DNA from: CAWALV01 sp963782965
GTDB lineage: Bacteria; Actinomycetota; Actinomycetes; Acidothermales; Acidothermaceae
Direction of reading: 5' to 3'
Length of the DNA stretch: 64,000 nucleotides
Assembly: GCA_963782965.1 (NCBI GenBank)
Contig: CAWALV010000002.1
Span: forward strand, 1,116,001-1,180,000
Shown here: one piece after another, positions 53,586 through 62,483 of the stretch
Position numbering within the stretch: the stretch's first letter is position 1
Layout of the letters: every line of letters begins with the position of its first letter
The notes under the pieces: model-generated
Told to the model about the DNA's origin: nothing
The model's input: the letters and a program-made list of their open reading frames with translations, nothing else
The model's database searches: none
Program-made: the position numbers and the translations under genes

Positions 53586-54422
53586 TCACGCGTCTCTCTT
53601 GTCGAGCAAATACGCGGCCAGCGCGAGCAGCACGAGCGTCCAGAGGCAGAAGACGCCGAAGCCCTGCCACGGCGTCAACAGATCGTCGGCCGTTCGGTGC
53701 GGCGAGCCGATGAGCTGGCCGGCGCTGCTCGGGAGGTAGGCCCGGACGTGCTTGCCGGCGCTGCCCGGAATCGCCAGCGCGATCAGCGGTAGCACGAAGA
53801 TGACGCCGATTGCGGCACTGATCGCGCCCGCTGTGTGTCGAACCATGGCACCGATCGCCATCGAGAACAGGCCCAGCACGCACAAGTACATGCCGACACC
53901 GATGACTGCGCGTAAGACCCCGGGGTCACCGATCGAGACCGGTGCCTTCGAGTGCAGGATCGCCGAACCCAAGAAGAACGAGGGAAAGGCGACGATCTCG
54001 CCGACGACGAACACCACGGCGCCGAGCACGAGGCCCTTGGCAGCCAGCATCGGCAGCCGCTTGGGTGCAGCGAGCAGGCTGGCCCGGATCATGCCGGTGG
54101 AGTACTCCGTCGCGATGACCATCGCGCCCAGGACGCAAATGGTGAGCTGGCTCAGGCTGAGACCGCCACCCAAGATCGCGCCCACCGGGTTGGCCACCAC
54201 GCGAGCACGGTCGGCGGGGTCGGTCTTGGCCCATTGGTTGACGAGCAGGCTCGTGGTCAGCGCGGTGAACCCCAGGGTCAACACGACGAGGAGCACCAAC
54301 GACCAGACCGTCGAGCGGACTGAACGGATCTTCGTCCATTCCGCTGCGACGAGGCGAAGGAAGCGCGCCGCGGGGCCAGGCGCGCGCGCCGTGGGCGCGT
54401 CGGGTACGGCTGTGGCGGTCAT
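53586..54422 (-). CDS. ABC-2 type transporter permease
   Basis: 278 aa from ATG 54422. After a short cytoplasmic start, LRLVAAEWTKIRSVRSTVWSL is the usual ABC-2 entry, followed by six helices (SLVLLVVLTLGFTALTTSLL to LWTLVLLALAAYLLDKRDA). Its start overlaps the ATPase stop as ATGA, so the two are translated together. Confidence 0.9.
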   Translation of the reverse strand: MTATAVPDAPTARAPGPAARFLRLVAAEWTKIRSVRSTVWSLVLLVVLTLGFTALTTSLLVNQWAKTDPADRARVVANPVGAILGGGLSLSQLTICVLGAMVIATEYSTGMIRASLLAAPKRLPMLAAKGLVLGAVVFVVGEIVAFPSFFLGSAILHSKAPVSIGDPGVLRAVIGVGMYLCVLGLFSMAIGAMVRHTAGAISAAIGVIFVLPLIALAIPGSAGKHVRAYLPSSAGQLIGSPHRTADDLLTPWQGFGVFCLWTLVLLALAAYLLDKRDA

Positions 54423-55384
54423 GACATCGCCCCTTCGACCGGCTGCCCGGCCGCCGGCCCTGTGTTCGGGGCGTCGGGGTGCTCGCCGTACTCGAGACTC
54501 TCGCGCGTGAGTTCCATGAACGCCTCTTCGAGGGTCGTCTGCGGTGTGAGTTCGTGCAGCTCGATGGCGGCACCCGCTGCGAGATGGCCCACTCGAGGCG
54601 CCGGCATGTCGACCACGAGCAAGGTGTCGCTCTCGGTGCCCGGCCGTACCTCCCCGCCCTGCGCGACGATCAGATCGGCCAGGCGTTGGGCATCCGGCGA
54701 TTTCACCAGCACAGACTTCCGCGAGCTCCGCTCGATGAACTCCGACGTCGAGCAGTCGGCGATGAGCTTGCCCCGGCCGATGACGATGAGGTGGTCGGCT
54801 GTGACGGCCATCTCGTTCATCAGGTGGCTGGAGACGAAGACCGTGCGTCCCTCGGCGGCGAGGCGCTTGAGGAGGTTGCGCACCCACACGATCGCTTCGG
54901 GATCGAGCCCGTTCACCGGCTCGTCGAGGATGAGCACGCGCGGATCGCCGAGCATCGCAGCCGCGAGACCGAGCCGTTGACCCATGCCGAGCGAGAAAGT
55001 TCCGGCACGGCGCCGGGCCACGTCGTGCAATCCGACGAGGTCGATGACTTCGTCGACCCGACGCCGAGGAACTCCTTGGGATTGAGCAAGAGTCAGCAGA
55101 TGGTTATAGGCGCTTCGCCCGCTGTGCACGGCTTTCGCCTCGAGCAAGGCGCCGACGACACGCAACGGTTCGAGCAGATCGCGGTAGTGCCGACCGTCAA
55201 TGGTCGCCGAACCGGTGTCGGGTCGGTCGAGGCCGAGGATCAGCCGCATCGTCGTCGACTTACCGGCGCCGTTGGGGCCGAGGAAGCCCGTGACACGGCC
55301 CGGTTGAACGTTGAACGACAGATGATCGACCGCCAGCTTGTCGCCGTAGTGCTTGGTGAGGTCGCGCGCCTCGATCACGCTCAT
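54419..55384 (-). CDS. ABC transporter ATP-binding protein
   Basis: 321 aa from ATG 55384. Walker A GPNGAGKST, signature FSLGMGQRLGLAAAML, Walker B VLILDEPVNGLDP, H-loop FVSSHLM. A C-terminal extension of about 90 aa (EFIERSSRKSVLVKSPDAQRLADLI) is typical of the DrrA/CcmA drug-export branch. Exporter with the downstream permease; the MerR-TipAS gene upstream may regulate it. Confidence 0.92.
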   Translation of the reverse strand: MSVIEARDLTKHYGDKLAVDHLSFNVQPGRVTGFLGPNGAGKSTTMRLILGLDRPDTGSATIDGRHYRDLLEPLRVVGALLEAKAVHSGRSAYNHLLTLAQSQGVPRRRVDEVIDLVGLHDVARRRAGTFSLGMGQRLGLAAAMLGDPRVLILDEPVNGLDPEAIVWVRNLLKRLAAEGRTVFVSSHLMNEMAVTADHLIVIGRGKLIADCSTSEFIERSSRKSVLVKSPDAQRLADLIVAQGGEVRPGTESDTLLVVDMPAPRVGHLAAGAAIELHELTPQTTLEEAFMELTRESLEYGEHPDAPNTGPAAGQPVEGAMS

Positions 55385-55480
55385 CACCCTCCGTTCGCTC
55401 GCGGGGCACGTGGCGGTGGTTTCGGCACCCACCGTAGACGTTCGCTTCCGGCGCCGCTGCCGAGGGCAGCGGCGCGGTCG

Positions 55481-56281
55481 CTACTCCACCGCCGACTCCT
55501 GCTGACGTTCGGTGTTGGCGCTGATGGCAGCACACAGGTACGCCGCGAGGCCCGTAGCGAGGTTCTCGTAGACCGACGCGAAGCGCGGGTCAGAGACGTA
55601 CATCTCGCCGAGCCCACGGTGCATCTGCGGGGAGCAGTCGTAGAACCACCGGTTGATGTGTTGCCGATGTGCCTCCGCGGCGTCCATTGCGTCGTCGGAC
55701 GTCGGGGGGAGGCCGGCGGCCATGAGTTGCCGAACGCGCTCGTTCAGCTGCGATGCCTCGGCGTTGACCTCGGCCCACTGTGCCGTGCCGTACGACGCGG
55801 TGCGCCGCTGCGATTCTTGCCAAGCATCGGTTTCGCCCCAGCGTTCCTTAGCCTCGTGCCGGTACTCCTCGGTGTGGTCGGCGAACTCTGCGCCGAAGAG
55901 CCGGCGCTGCTCCTCCGTGCTGAGCGGTGCTCCGGTCATCTCGGCCTCCATTGCTCGTTCGAGGGCGGTGAGAAGTTCGCGGTCGGCTTCCAGCCGCGTT
56001 CTCACCAGGTCGTGCTGGCGGCGTAGGTGCTCGATCGGGTCTGCGTCAGGCGCATCGAGCATCGTGACAATCTCCGACAGCGCGAAGCCGAGTCGCCGGT
56101 AGACCACGATCGAGCGCAGGCGGGCGACGTCGTCCGTGGTGTAGAGCCGGTAGCCGGCACGGGTCCGTTCGGACGGCGACAGCAGGCCGATGTCGTCGTA
56201 GTGGTGCAGTGTGCGCACCGTCACGCCGAAGTGCTCGGCGATTTCGCCGACGGTCGACATGCCGGCGAAGGATTGGGTCAT
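55481..56281 (-). CDS. MerR family regulator with TipAS drug-binding domain
   Basis: 266 aa from ATG 56281. MerR HTH VGEIAEHFGVTVRTLHHYDDIGLLSPSERTRAGYRLYTTDDVARL, a dimerisation helix, then TipAS (EEQRRLFGAEFADHTEEYRHEAKERWGETDAWQESQRRTASYG, HRQHINRWFYDCSPQMHRGLGEMYVSDPRFASVYENLATGLAAYL). TipAS domains bind thiopeptide-like ligands. 97 nt upstream of the ABC operon on the same strand. Confidence 0.92.
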   Translation of the reverse strand: MTQSFAGMSTVGEIAEHFGVTVRTLHHYDDIGLLSPSERTRAGYRLYTTDDVARLRSIVVYRRLGFALSEIVTMLDAPDADPIEHLRRQHDLVRTRLEADRELLTALERAMEAEMTGAPLSTEEQRRLFGAEFADHTEEYRHEAKERWGETDAWQESQRRTASYGTAQWAEVNAEASQLNERVRQLMAAGLPPTSDDAMDAAEAHRQHINRWFYDCSPQMHRGLGEMYVSDPRFASVYENLATGLAAYLCAAISANTERQQESAVE

Positions 56282-56369
56282 CGTCACGTGCTCCACTGTG
56301 CGGCATCACGCCGCGTCAGGGTCAAGCCAAATTCCGGCCGAACCCTCAAGATGCAGTGACCTGCAGCGC

Positions 56370-56579
56370 TCAGTTCGGTTGGAGGGAACGCCGCAACGTG
56401 TCGCGGGCAACACGGTCGACGAGCGTCGGTACGTACTGCGTGATCCGGGCGCTCTCGAAGCGGGCGGCCGCGCTCTTGAGCGCATCGTCGACCACAGCTG
56501 AGCCGACCCTCTCATCGAACTGCTCGTGGAGTTGAGCGCGAACGCGTGCGAGTTGGTTGTCCAGCCGAACCGGCTCCAT
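56370..56579 (-). CDS. small three-helix-bundle protein
   Basis: 69 aa. QLARVRAQLHEQFDERVGSAVVDDALKSAAARFESARITQYVPTLVDRVARDTLRRSL matches the small actinobacterial three-helix-bundle domain (RFxxxRIxxFVPxLVERxAR). Probably a dimerisation or adaptor module; function unknown. Same strand as the ABC and MerR genes. Confidence 0.75.
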   Translation of the reverse strand: MEPVRLDNQLARVRAQLHEQFDERVGSAVVDDALKSAAARFESARITQYVPTLVDRVARDTLRRSLQPN

Positions 56580-56678
56580 GACCGCATTCCTCTCAATCGA
56601 GGCGGGCCCCGCAGGCGACCCGCGACGACCCTCACGCTAGCCGAACGCGTGGGCGCAAAGCGATGGCCCGGCGAAAAA

Positions 56679-57482
56679 CTACTGGTGTGATTCCGGCCCG
56701 GCCGAAAAGTCGTCGGGGGTGGCCCCTCGGTCAGCGGCCGCGGGGCCCGGGGAGCGCAGCAACGCCCACAGCTCTCGATAGGCGCGCGCCGCCTCGCAGC
56801 CGGGCGCGAAACTGGCCACCGGCGCCCGGCGCAAGCCCATGTGTTCCACGACGGCCGCGACCGGAACGGCGAGCGAGTGCACCTCCGGGCGCTGGCCCGG
56901 GAGCGTTGCCACGACGTCGCGGTGCTCGCGCTTGCGCCGATCGACCATCGAAAAGAAACCGACGACGCGCGGCGGCCGCTTGCTCGGCTCGACCAGGTGT
57001 TGGAGCAGCTGGTCGAACGTGCGCAACGACAGGGAGGAGGGAACGATCGGGACGGCGATGACGTCGGCGGCGCGCACGACGCTCTCCGACAGCAGCGACA
57101 CGCTCGGCGGGCAGTCCAAGATGACCTGGTCATAGTCATCGCGCAGCGGTGCCAGGAGCTGCCCGATCCGTCGGGTCGGACGGTTGGATGTGTCGAGCGC
57201 GAGGTCGAGGTTGCGGTAGGAGAAGTCGGCGGGCAGCAGGTCGAGACCCTCGAAATCGGTCGCTTTCACCGCTGCCTCCAGCTGGCGGCGTCCGCCGACC
57301 AGGCCAGTCGCGCCGCCCTTCACTTTCGGCTTCACCCGAAACAGGTAGGTTGCCGAAGCCTGCGGATCGAGATCCCACAACAGGGTCCGTTGGCCTTCGG
57401 CGGCTGAGACGTAGGCGAGGTTCACAGCGGTCGAGGTCTTTCCGACGCCGCCCTTGATGGCGTAGCAGGCGACGACGTTCAT
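56679..57482 (-). CDS. ParA/MinD family ATPase
   Basis: 267 aa. Deviant Walker A KGGVGKTST with the signature Lys, LLWDLDPQASATYLF (A'), VILDCPPSVSLLSES (Walker B) and VGFFSMVDRRKREHRDV. It has no N-terminal HTH and there is no parB or parS nearby, so it is not a chromosome ParA. Its ATG lies within the TGA of the CYTH-CHAD gene (ATGA), which suggests that the two proteins work together. C-terminal 20 residues are polar. Confidence 0.92.
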   Translation of the reverse strand: MNVVACYAIKGGVGKTSTAVNLAYVSAAEGQRTLLWDLDPQASATYLFRVKPKVKGGATGLVGGRRQLEAAVKATDFEGLDLLPADFSYRNLDLALDTSNRPTRRIGQLLAPLRDDYDQVILDCPPSVSLLSESVVRAADVIAVPIVPSSLSLRTFDQLLQHLVEPSKRPPRVVGFFSMVDRRKREHRDVVATLPGQRPEVHSLAVPVAAVVEHMGLRRAPVASFAPGCEAARAYRELWALLRSPGPAAADRGATPDDFSAGPESHQ

Positions 57483-58957
57483 CCGCGCGTCCCTGACGTC
57501 ATCTTCTCGAAGCGCCGTTGGTTCGCCGTGGCGGAAAAGCGGGCGAACCGCGGGCCGAACTCGGCTCGAGCGTGCGCCTTGCGTTCTTCCAGCGTCGCGG
57601 TGAGTCTTCCGATGGCGAGCACGGTCGCGGTCGGCGCCCGGCCCGCCGTCGCGATTTCCTCGGCCCAGCCAGCGAGCATCGCGTGATGAATTTCGCTGTC
57701 TTGAAAAGTCCCCAGAACGTCTTGCAGCGCCTTCAGCTCACGCACGAACGGGTCAAGGCGCGAACGCTGCCAGACCGAACCGAACAGCTCGAGGCAGTAG
57801 CGCAACTCCTTGCAGCGCTTTCGCAGGTCGTGCAGGTCGGTCGCCGGCGATGCATGAGTTATCGCGAGCCCGCGCCGGAGCACGCGACGCATCGCGGCCG
57901 CGGCCCACGCGTCGGCGGTCGGGCCAATCTGTTCGGTCGGTTTCGCCGTCACGGCGAGCTGACCGAGGGCGGCGCGATAACTCTCCGCGAGCTGGCGAAA
58001 GCGTGCGGAGCGCAAGCCCTTGCCGAGAGCGCTGTAGCACTCGGCAAGTCGCTCGGAGAGGAACGCATGCAGCGGCACGAGTTCGGGGTCGGTCGGCGCG
58101 AGGCCGGCCGTCGGCTGGAGTTCGAGGAGCAGGACGTCGAGGTCGCGAGCCGGCGTCGTCAGGTCTCCGAGCCAGCGAAATCGTGCGGCGAACCGGTCTG
58201 ACAACCGCATCGGCAGGTCGGCCGCCGTCAGCTTCAGCGCACTGCGCGTGCGGCGCACGGCTACCCGCAAGTCATGGAGGAACTCGGTGTCGAGCGCCGA
58301 GACGGTGCCGTCGAGGTTGGCTTCGATGACGTCGAAGAGGTGCGTCAGCACAGCCGCTGACGCCGCACTCGTCGGCAGGTCACGTTCGAGCGTCGGCCAC
58401 GACGGGCCGCCTGTCGGCGGCGCGGGGGCCGGACCGGTCAAGCGCGGATCGACGGCGAGCGCCTTCGCGATGCGCTCCGCAGCGGTTCGGTAGCCGCGCA
58501 TTTCCTCGACCCGCAGCACCTGTGAGTCCCGCCGCTTTCCGTTGCCGGCGGCGGGAGTCTCGAGCCACAGCCGCGCGACGGTCTTCTCCTCGTCGTCGAG
58601 CACATGGAGGACGCTCGCCCGGTTTCGCTCGACCCGTTGCGGTAGGAGCGCGCGAACGTCGACCAGTGGCGTCACCTGCTTTGCGGCGATCTCGGGCAAC
58701 TGATGTGGCCAGCGCGGCGGCTCGACGTCGGCCGGCAAGGAGTTGGTCGTGCCGGCGTGTTCGAAGACGAGTCGCGCGTGGTCGCCATCAACGACGTGCA
58801 GCAGCGTCATTCCGCGCGTTGCGAGCCGGGCGTCGGCAGTGTCGAGCCAGGTGCGCTGCACCCGCGTGCGCCGAGTCGACTGCGCGGAGTACCGGGCGGG
58901 CAGAAGTTCGGCGACGTCGCCGAGCGTGATACTGCCGGACACCGCGTACTGGCGCAC
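57479..58957 (-). CDS. CYTH-CHAD domain protein
   Basis: 492 aa, GTG start preceded by a leaderless-type -10 box. Residues 1-190 are a CYTH-like domain, with the fold but many substitutions in the EXEXK-type metal site (no ELEAK at the N-terminus). Residues 205-480 are a CHAD domain, two four-helix bundles with HDLRVAVRRTRSALKL and HDLRKRCKELRYCLELF, whose conserved basic residues bind polyphosphate in known members. The ParA gene overlaps its stop. Likely localises to polyphosphate. Confidence 0.88.
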   Translation of the reverse strand: MRQYAVSGSITLGDVAELLPARYSAQSTRRTRVQRTWLDTADARLATRGMTLLHVVDGDHARLVFEHAGTTNSLPADVEPPRWPHQLPEIAAKQVTPLVDVRALLPQRVERNRASVLHVLDDEEKTVARLWLETPAAGNGKRRDSQVLRVEEMRGYRTAAERIAKALAVDPRLTGPAPAPPTGGPSWPTLERDLPTSAASAAVLTHLFDVIEANLDGTVSALDTEFLHDLRVAVRRTRSALKLTAADLPMRLSDRFAARFRWLGDLTTPARDLDVLLLELQPTAGLAPTDPELVPLHAFLSERLAECYSALGKGLRSARFRQLAESYRAALGQLAVTAKPTEQIGPTADAWAAAAMRRVLRRGLAITHASPATDLHDLRKRCKELRYCLELFGSVWQRSRLDPFVRELKALQDVLGTFQDSEIHHAMLAGWAEEIATAGRAPTATVLAIGRLTATLEERKAHARAEFGPRFARFSATANQRRFEKMTSGTRG

Positions 58958-58969
58958 GTGGGTACTCTA
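58957..58969 (-). promoter_or_regulatory. leaderless-type -10 box of the CYTH-CHAD gene
   Basis: On the minus strand TAGAGT (58969-58964) is followed by six bases and the GTG at 58957, with no Shine-Dalgarno. A promoter here makes the CHAD-ParA pair its own transcription unit, separate from the HpnB-like gene 33 nt upstream. Confidence 0.5.
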
Positions 58970-58990
58970 GCGGCGCTCCGAAGTGCCGGG

Positions 58991-60184
58991 TCAGTCGTCA
59001 GTGGCGATCGTCGGACTCTGCCGACCCTTCCACGGCGTACTTGTTCCTCGGTGGTGCTCGACCGCCGACGACGCGGTGATCGCTGCATACAGCAGGCCGG
59101 CGAGCGGTAACGTCACTGCCCACCGCAGCGGCAGGCGATGGATTCGACGCACGACCGGCGCGTAGGTCACCGTTTGCACCAGCCAGGCCGCGATACCGGT
59201 GGCGAGCGTGAGACTGCCCTCCGGTGTCGGTTGCCACGCCACTGCCCCGAGCCCGGCCAGGGCGTCGACCAACGGGACGGCGAAGAGCAACGCCAGCCCG
59301 GCCAGTGCGCCGGTCAACCGCCATGGCGAGTAGTCGAGTTCGGTATAGGCGCTGCGGCTGACCATGTGCCACAAGTCCCGCAGCTTCGGGTAGGCCCGCA
59401 GGCTGCGCACGCCCGGATCGAACCCCAACCACAGTCGACCGCCACTGGCAGCGACCTGTTGGGCGAGCGTGACGTCGTCGATCAGCGCGGCACGCATCGC
59501 CTCCAGACCGCCCGCCGCACGCAACGCGCCGGCTCGCACGAGAAGGCAGCCACCTGCCGCGGCCGGCGTGCGCCCGCGAGCAACCCAGCGAAACGGGTAC
59601 AGCATCGCGAAGAAGTAGACGAACGACGGCACGAGCAACCGTTCCCATCGAGCCTTTGCGCGGAGCTCGGCCATCACCGACACGAGGTCGCGCCGGTCGC
59701 CGAGCGCGAGGGAGACCAGCCGGTGCACGACGTCCGGTGCGTGCGCGATGTCGGCGTCGGTGAAGAACAGCCACTGCGCGCTGCCTGCGTTCTGGACGCC
59801 TTGCTGCATCGCCCAGACCTTGCCGGCCCAACTTGCGGGTGTTGCGACGCCGTCCACCACAGTCAGTGGCACGGGGTTGGCTTCCCCCATCGAGTCGGCG
59901 ACCTCCCGGGCGACCGTGGCGGTTCCGTCACCCGAGGCGTCATCGACGAGGACGACGCGAAACTCACCCGGATAGTTCTGCGCCAGCAGAGTGGTCAGCG
60001 TGGCGGGCAGCAGCTCCGCTTCGTCTCGAGCCGGGACGACGGCGGCGACCGCCGGCCAGCCGGCGCGAGTTTCCGGCGGCGCGGCCGGCAGCCAGGGGCC
60101 GGGTCGCCAGAAGCCACCGCGCATGAGCAGGACGCCGAGCCAGGCGGCCAGGCTGATCAGGCCCAGACCCGCAAGCACCCACAT
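58991..60184 (-). CDS. hpnB: HpnB-type glycosyltransferase family 2
   Basis: 397 aa. N-terminal helix, then GT-A domain: VAAVVPARDEAELLPATL, VVLVDDASGDGTATVA, LFFTDADIAHAP (DXD-like), AAGGCLLVRAGAL, ALIDDVTLAQQVAASGGRLWLG, followed by C-terminal helices. The stretch ARWERLLVPSFVYFFAMLYPFRWV and the SLRAYPKLRDLWHMVSRSAYTEL motif are characteristic of HpnB, linked to hopanoid tailoring. No other hpn gene is in the window, so the acceptor here is not known. Confidence 0.87.
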   Translation of the reverse strand: MWVLAGLGLISLAAWLGVLLMRGGFWRPGPWLPAAPPETRAGWPAVAAVVPARDEAELLPATLTTLLAQNYPGEFRVVLVDDASGDGTATVAREVADSMGEANPVPLTVVDGVATPASWAGKVWAMQQGVQNAGSAQWLFFTDADIAHAPDVVHRLVSLALGDRRDLVSVMAELRAKARWERLLVPSFVYFFAMLYPFRWVARGRTPAAAGGCLLVRAGALRAAGGLEAMRAALIDDVTLAQQVAASGGRLWLGFDPGVRSLRAYPKLRDLWHMVSRSAYTELDYSPWRLTGALAGLALLFAVPLVDALAGLGAVAWQPTPEGSLTLATGIAAWLVQTVTYAPVVRRIHRLPLRWAVTLPLAGLLYAAITASSAVEHHRGTSTPWKGRQSPTIATDD

Positions 60185-60254
60185 GTCGCCGTCCCGTCGT
60201 GTCGCGTCGCGTCGTCCCTGCCCGGTCTTGCACCCGGAGGCTCCTGGTCACTCT

Positions 60255-60268
60255 TACACTCGACGACA
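60255..60268 (+). promoter_or_regulatory. leaderless-type -10 box (TACACT)
   Basis: TACACT 60255-60260, seven bases, then ATG 60268; no Shine-Dalgarno. Confidence 0.5.
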
Positions 60269-60495
60269 TGGCCTCCTACGAATACCGCTGCCGCGAATGC
60301 GCGGGCGTGTTCACCGTGCGCCGCCCGATGACCGAGAGCGCCTCCGACATCAGGTGCCCGGCCGGTCACCGCGACGTCGCGCGGGTGTGGTCAGCGGTGT
60401 CGGTGATCGGGGCGGGGGCCGGGCAGGCGCCCGCCACGGCTACCAGGGCGCAGTCCGGCGGGGGCTGCTGTGGCGGATCGTGCGGTTGCGGTTGA
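60268..60495 (+). CDS. FmdB-family zinc-ribbon protein
   Basis: 75 aa from ATG 60268. MASYEYRCRECAGVFTVRRPMTESASDIRCPAGHRDVARVWSAV has the CxxC plus a second C...H pair (CPAGH) of the FmdB zinc ribbon; the second knuckle uses His. C-terminal Gly/Cys cluster GGGCCGGSCGCG is usual in this family. Regulatory or metal-binding role unknown. Confidence 0.87.
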   Translation: MASYEYRCRECAGVFTVRRPMTESASDIRCPAGHRDVARVWSAVSVIGAGAGQAPATATRAQSGGGCCGGSCGCG

Positions 60496-60621
60496 ACCCT
60501 CGGCTGCCCTGGCTCAGACTGCCCTGACTCAGCGCCGGTAGCCGGTCGCTCCCGAGTGCGCCCGCGCCGCTCATCTCAGGGCTCATCTCATGCCTGCCCA
60601 TGCCGCCCCTCCTCCGCCATG

Positions 60622-61182
60622 TCAGCCGCCCGCCGGTGTGGCGCTCGCGACGCTCTTGCATGCGGACGGCGATTGGCCGGCGAAGTCGAGGAGACGGCAG
60701 AACGCGGCGTCCGACACCTTCCACTCGCCGCCGACCAGCACGGCCGTCCCCTTCTCGTTGGTCAGCGCGGTTGTGCCGTGCTGGAGGAGGTTGTACAGGA
60801 CGGTTGCTTTGGTCGTCCCCTGCAAGGTGATGGCGAGCGGCCGGGCTTCGACGTCGTGCGCCAGCAACGACATCGAGAGGGAACGAACGGCGGACGCGAA
60901 CTCGTCGCCGTGCTGGAGGAGTGGAATCTTCTGCTTCACCGGTGTGCTACTTGCGAAGAACGTTTCCCACATGCGCGTGATGCGCGCCTTAGCGGCGTCC
61001 GGGTTCGCCAATACTGCGGCCTCCCGCGACGGCGGGCCGGTCGGGCTTGCGGATGTGTGCAGCGCGACAGGAGGCGTGGTCGCCCGACCGCCGCTGTTGG
61101 CTGCGAACCACCCAGCCGCTGCGCCGCCGAGCACGATCACGACCACGGCGATCGCGATCCAAAGGCGTGTGGTGCGTCGCAT
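60622..61182 (-). CDS. membrane-anchored exported protein (MTB12-antigen-like)
   Basis: 186 aa. Basic start and a single helix (LWIAIAVVVIVLGGAAAGWFAA), a Ser/Pro linker, then a domain with ARITRMWETFFASSTPVKQKIPLLQHGDEFASAV and TTALTNEKGTAVLVGGEWKVSDAAFCRLLDFAGQSPSACK. The domain resembles the C-terminal region of the mycobacterial low-molecular-weight antigen MTB12 family. Surface protein of unknown function. Confidence 0.75.
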   Translation of the reverse strand: MRRTTRLWIAIAVVVIVLGGAAAGWFAANSGGRATTPPVALHTSASPTGPPSREAAVLANPDAAKARITRMWETFFASSTPVKQKIPLLQHGDEFASAVRSLSMSLLAHDVEARPLAITLQGTTKATVLYNLLQHGTTALTNEKGTAVLVGGEWKVSDAAFCRLLDFAGQSPSACKSVASATPAGG

Positions 61183-61275
61183 ATACAAAGTCGCTTTCCC
61201 GAGAGATCTCCTGTTACACGCTCTCGGTGTTTCGCGCGCCGCCCCGCGCCGCCCGTGCCGCCCGCGGCGCCCGGG

Positions 61276-62274
61276 TCACCCGGCCAGCACGAGCCCCACG
61301 TAACCCAAGTAGACGCCGATCACCACGAGGCCCTCGCTTCTCAGCAGGCCACCGCGCACGCCGGTGAGCAGGGCGGTGAGGACGGTGAGGCCGAGCAGCC
61401 ACGCGGCCCCGATCTGGGCCAGCGCGCTCGGGCGAGCGATGCCGACCATCACGGCCGGCACCACGAGACCCACCACGATGTTGATCGTGTTGCTGTTGAG
61501 TGCCTCGCTCACGGCCGCCGAGCCCCGGCGTCGCTTGGCGAGCCTGACCGCCGCCACGAGGTTGGGGATGCCGGTCAGAGTCGCGAGCACCAGGGTGCCG
61601 ATGACGACGTCCGGCACGTGGTACCGGCCACCGAGCTCGGTGGTGGTGTGCACCAGCGCGATGCTGGCGAGGGCGACGCTCGCCAGCGCGGGAATGGCGG
61701 TGAGAAAGTCGTCGCGTTGCGCTTTCGGTGGCTTGCGGTCTTCGCGCGCGTCGCGTTCGGCGGTCGTCAGAGCCCGTTCGAGGTACCGGCCGAACCAGGT
61801 CGACCCCGCTCGCTCGGCTACCCGCTCGGGCCGCAACGAGATGACGGCGACATAGGGCAGGAACACCAGCAGCACGAGGCCGAGGCTGAACAGTCCACTC
61901 AGTCGCGTCACGATCAGGACGACGGCCACTGCGGTGACGCCGATGGCCGCGGACGCGTTGAGCATGAGGCCGGCCCGCCTGATGCGGATGCCGTTGGCGA
62001 CGACGGCGCTGAGACCGAGGAGGGCCGCGAGGTTGAACAGGTTCGAGCCCACCACAATGCCTGCGCCGATGTCGTGGTGCCCGGACTGCAGCGCGCTGAT
62101 TGCCGCGGATATCTCCGGGGAGTCGGCACCCAGAGCGGCAAGCAGCCCCAGCAGGGGTTCGGGCAGGTCGAATCGTCGCCCGATCTTTTCTATGTCGCGC
62201 GCCAGCACCAGGCTCGACACGATGCTGAGGCCGAGGGCCAGCACGAAGAAGACGAGGTCGGTCGTCGTCGACAC
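61276..62274 (-). CDS. Na+/Ca2+-exchanger-family cation antiporter
   Basis: About 332 aa from GTG 62274 (a longer start at 62358 has a poor leader). Two inverted repeats of the exchanger family: alpha-1 (LLGLLAALGADSPEISAAISALQSGHHDIGAGIVVGSNLFNLAALLG) and alpha-2 (VVIGTLVLATLTGIPNLVAAVRLAKRRRGSAAVSEALNSNTINIVVGL). The GADSPE/GxTxPN ion motifs are partly altered (LTGIPN). Membrane exporter of Ca2+, Na+ or K+. Single gene. Confidence 0.85.
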   Translation of the reverse strand: MSTTTDLVFFVLALGLSIVSSLVLARDIEKIGRRFDLPEPLLGLLAALGADSPEISAAISALQSGHHDIGAGIVVGSNLFNLAALLGLSAVVANGIRIRRAGLMLNASAAIGVTAVAVVLIVTRLSGLFSLGLVLLVFLPYVAVISLRPERVAERAGSTWFGRYLERALTTAERDAREDRKPPKAQRDDFLTAIPALASVALASIALVHTTTELGGRYHVPDVVIGTLVLATLTGIPNLVAAVRLAKRRRGSAAVSEALNSNTINIVVGLVVPAVMVGIARPSALAQIGAAWLLGLTVLTALLTGVRGGLLRSEGLVVIGVYLGYVGLVLAG

Positions 62275-62483
62275 GTAGGAAGGCGTCCTCTCCCGCGCTG
62301 GCAGCGGTTGGCGGCAGGTCTGTTTTTCAATCCCTGCCCGGCGATCGCGCTTCGACACCTCGCCGTCTGCCAGGTGTCGTCATGGGCGCCGGGGGAGACG
62401 ATGGGGGAGGACGTGGGGAAGAGGATGGGGCGAACGAGCGCAGCAATCGGCGCAGTAACCGGGTGCAGCAGCAGGAGGTCGTG

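Noticed and set aside
54479..56026. 515-codon plus-strand frame across the ABC ATPase and MerR genes
   Set aside because: Antisense to two well-recognised genes; composition typical of GC-rich shadow frames.
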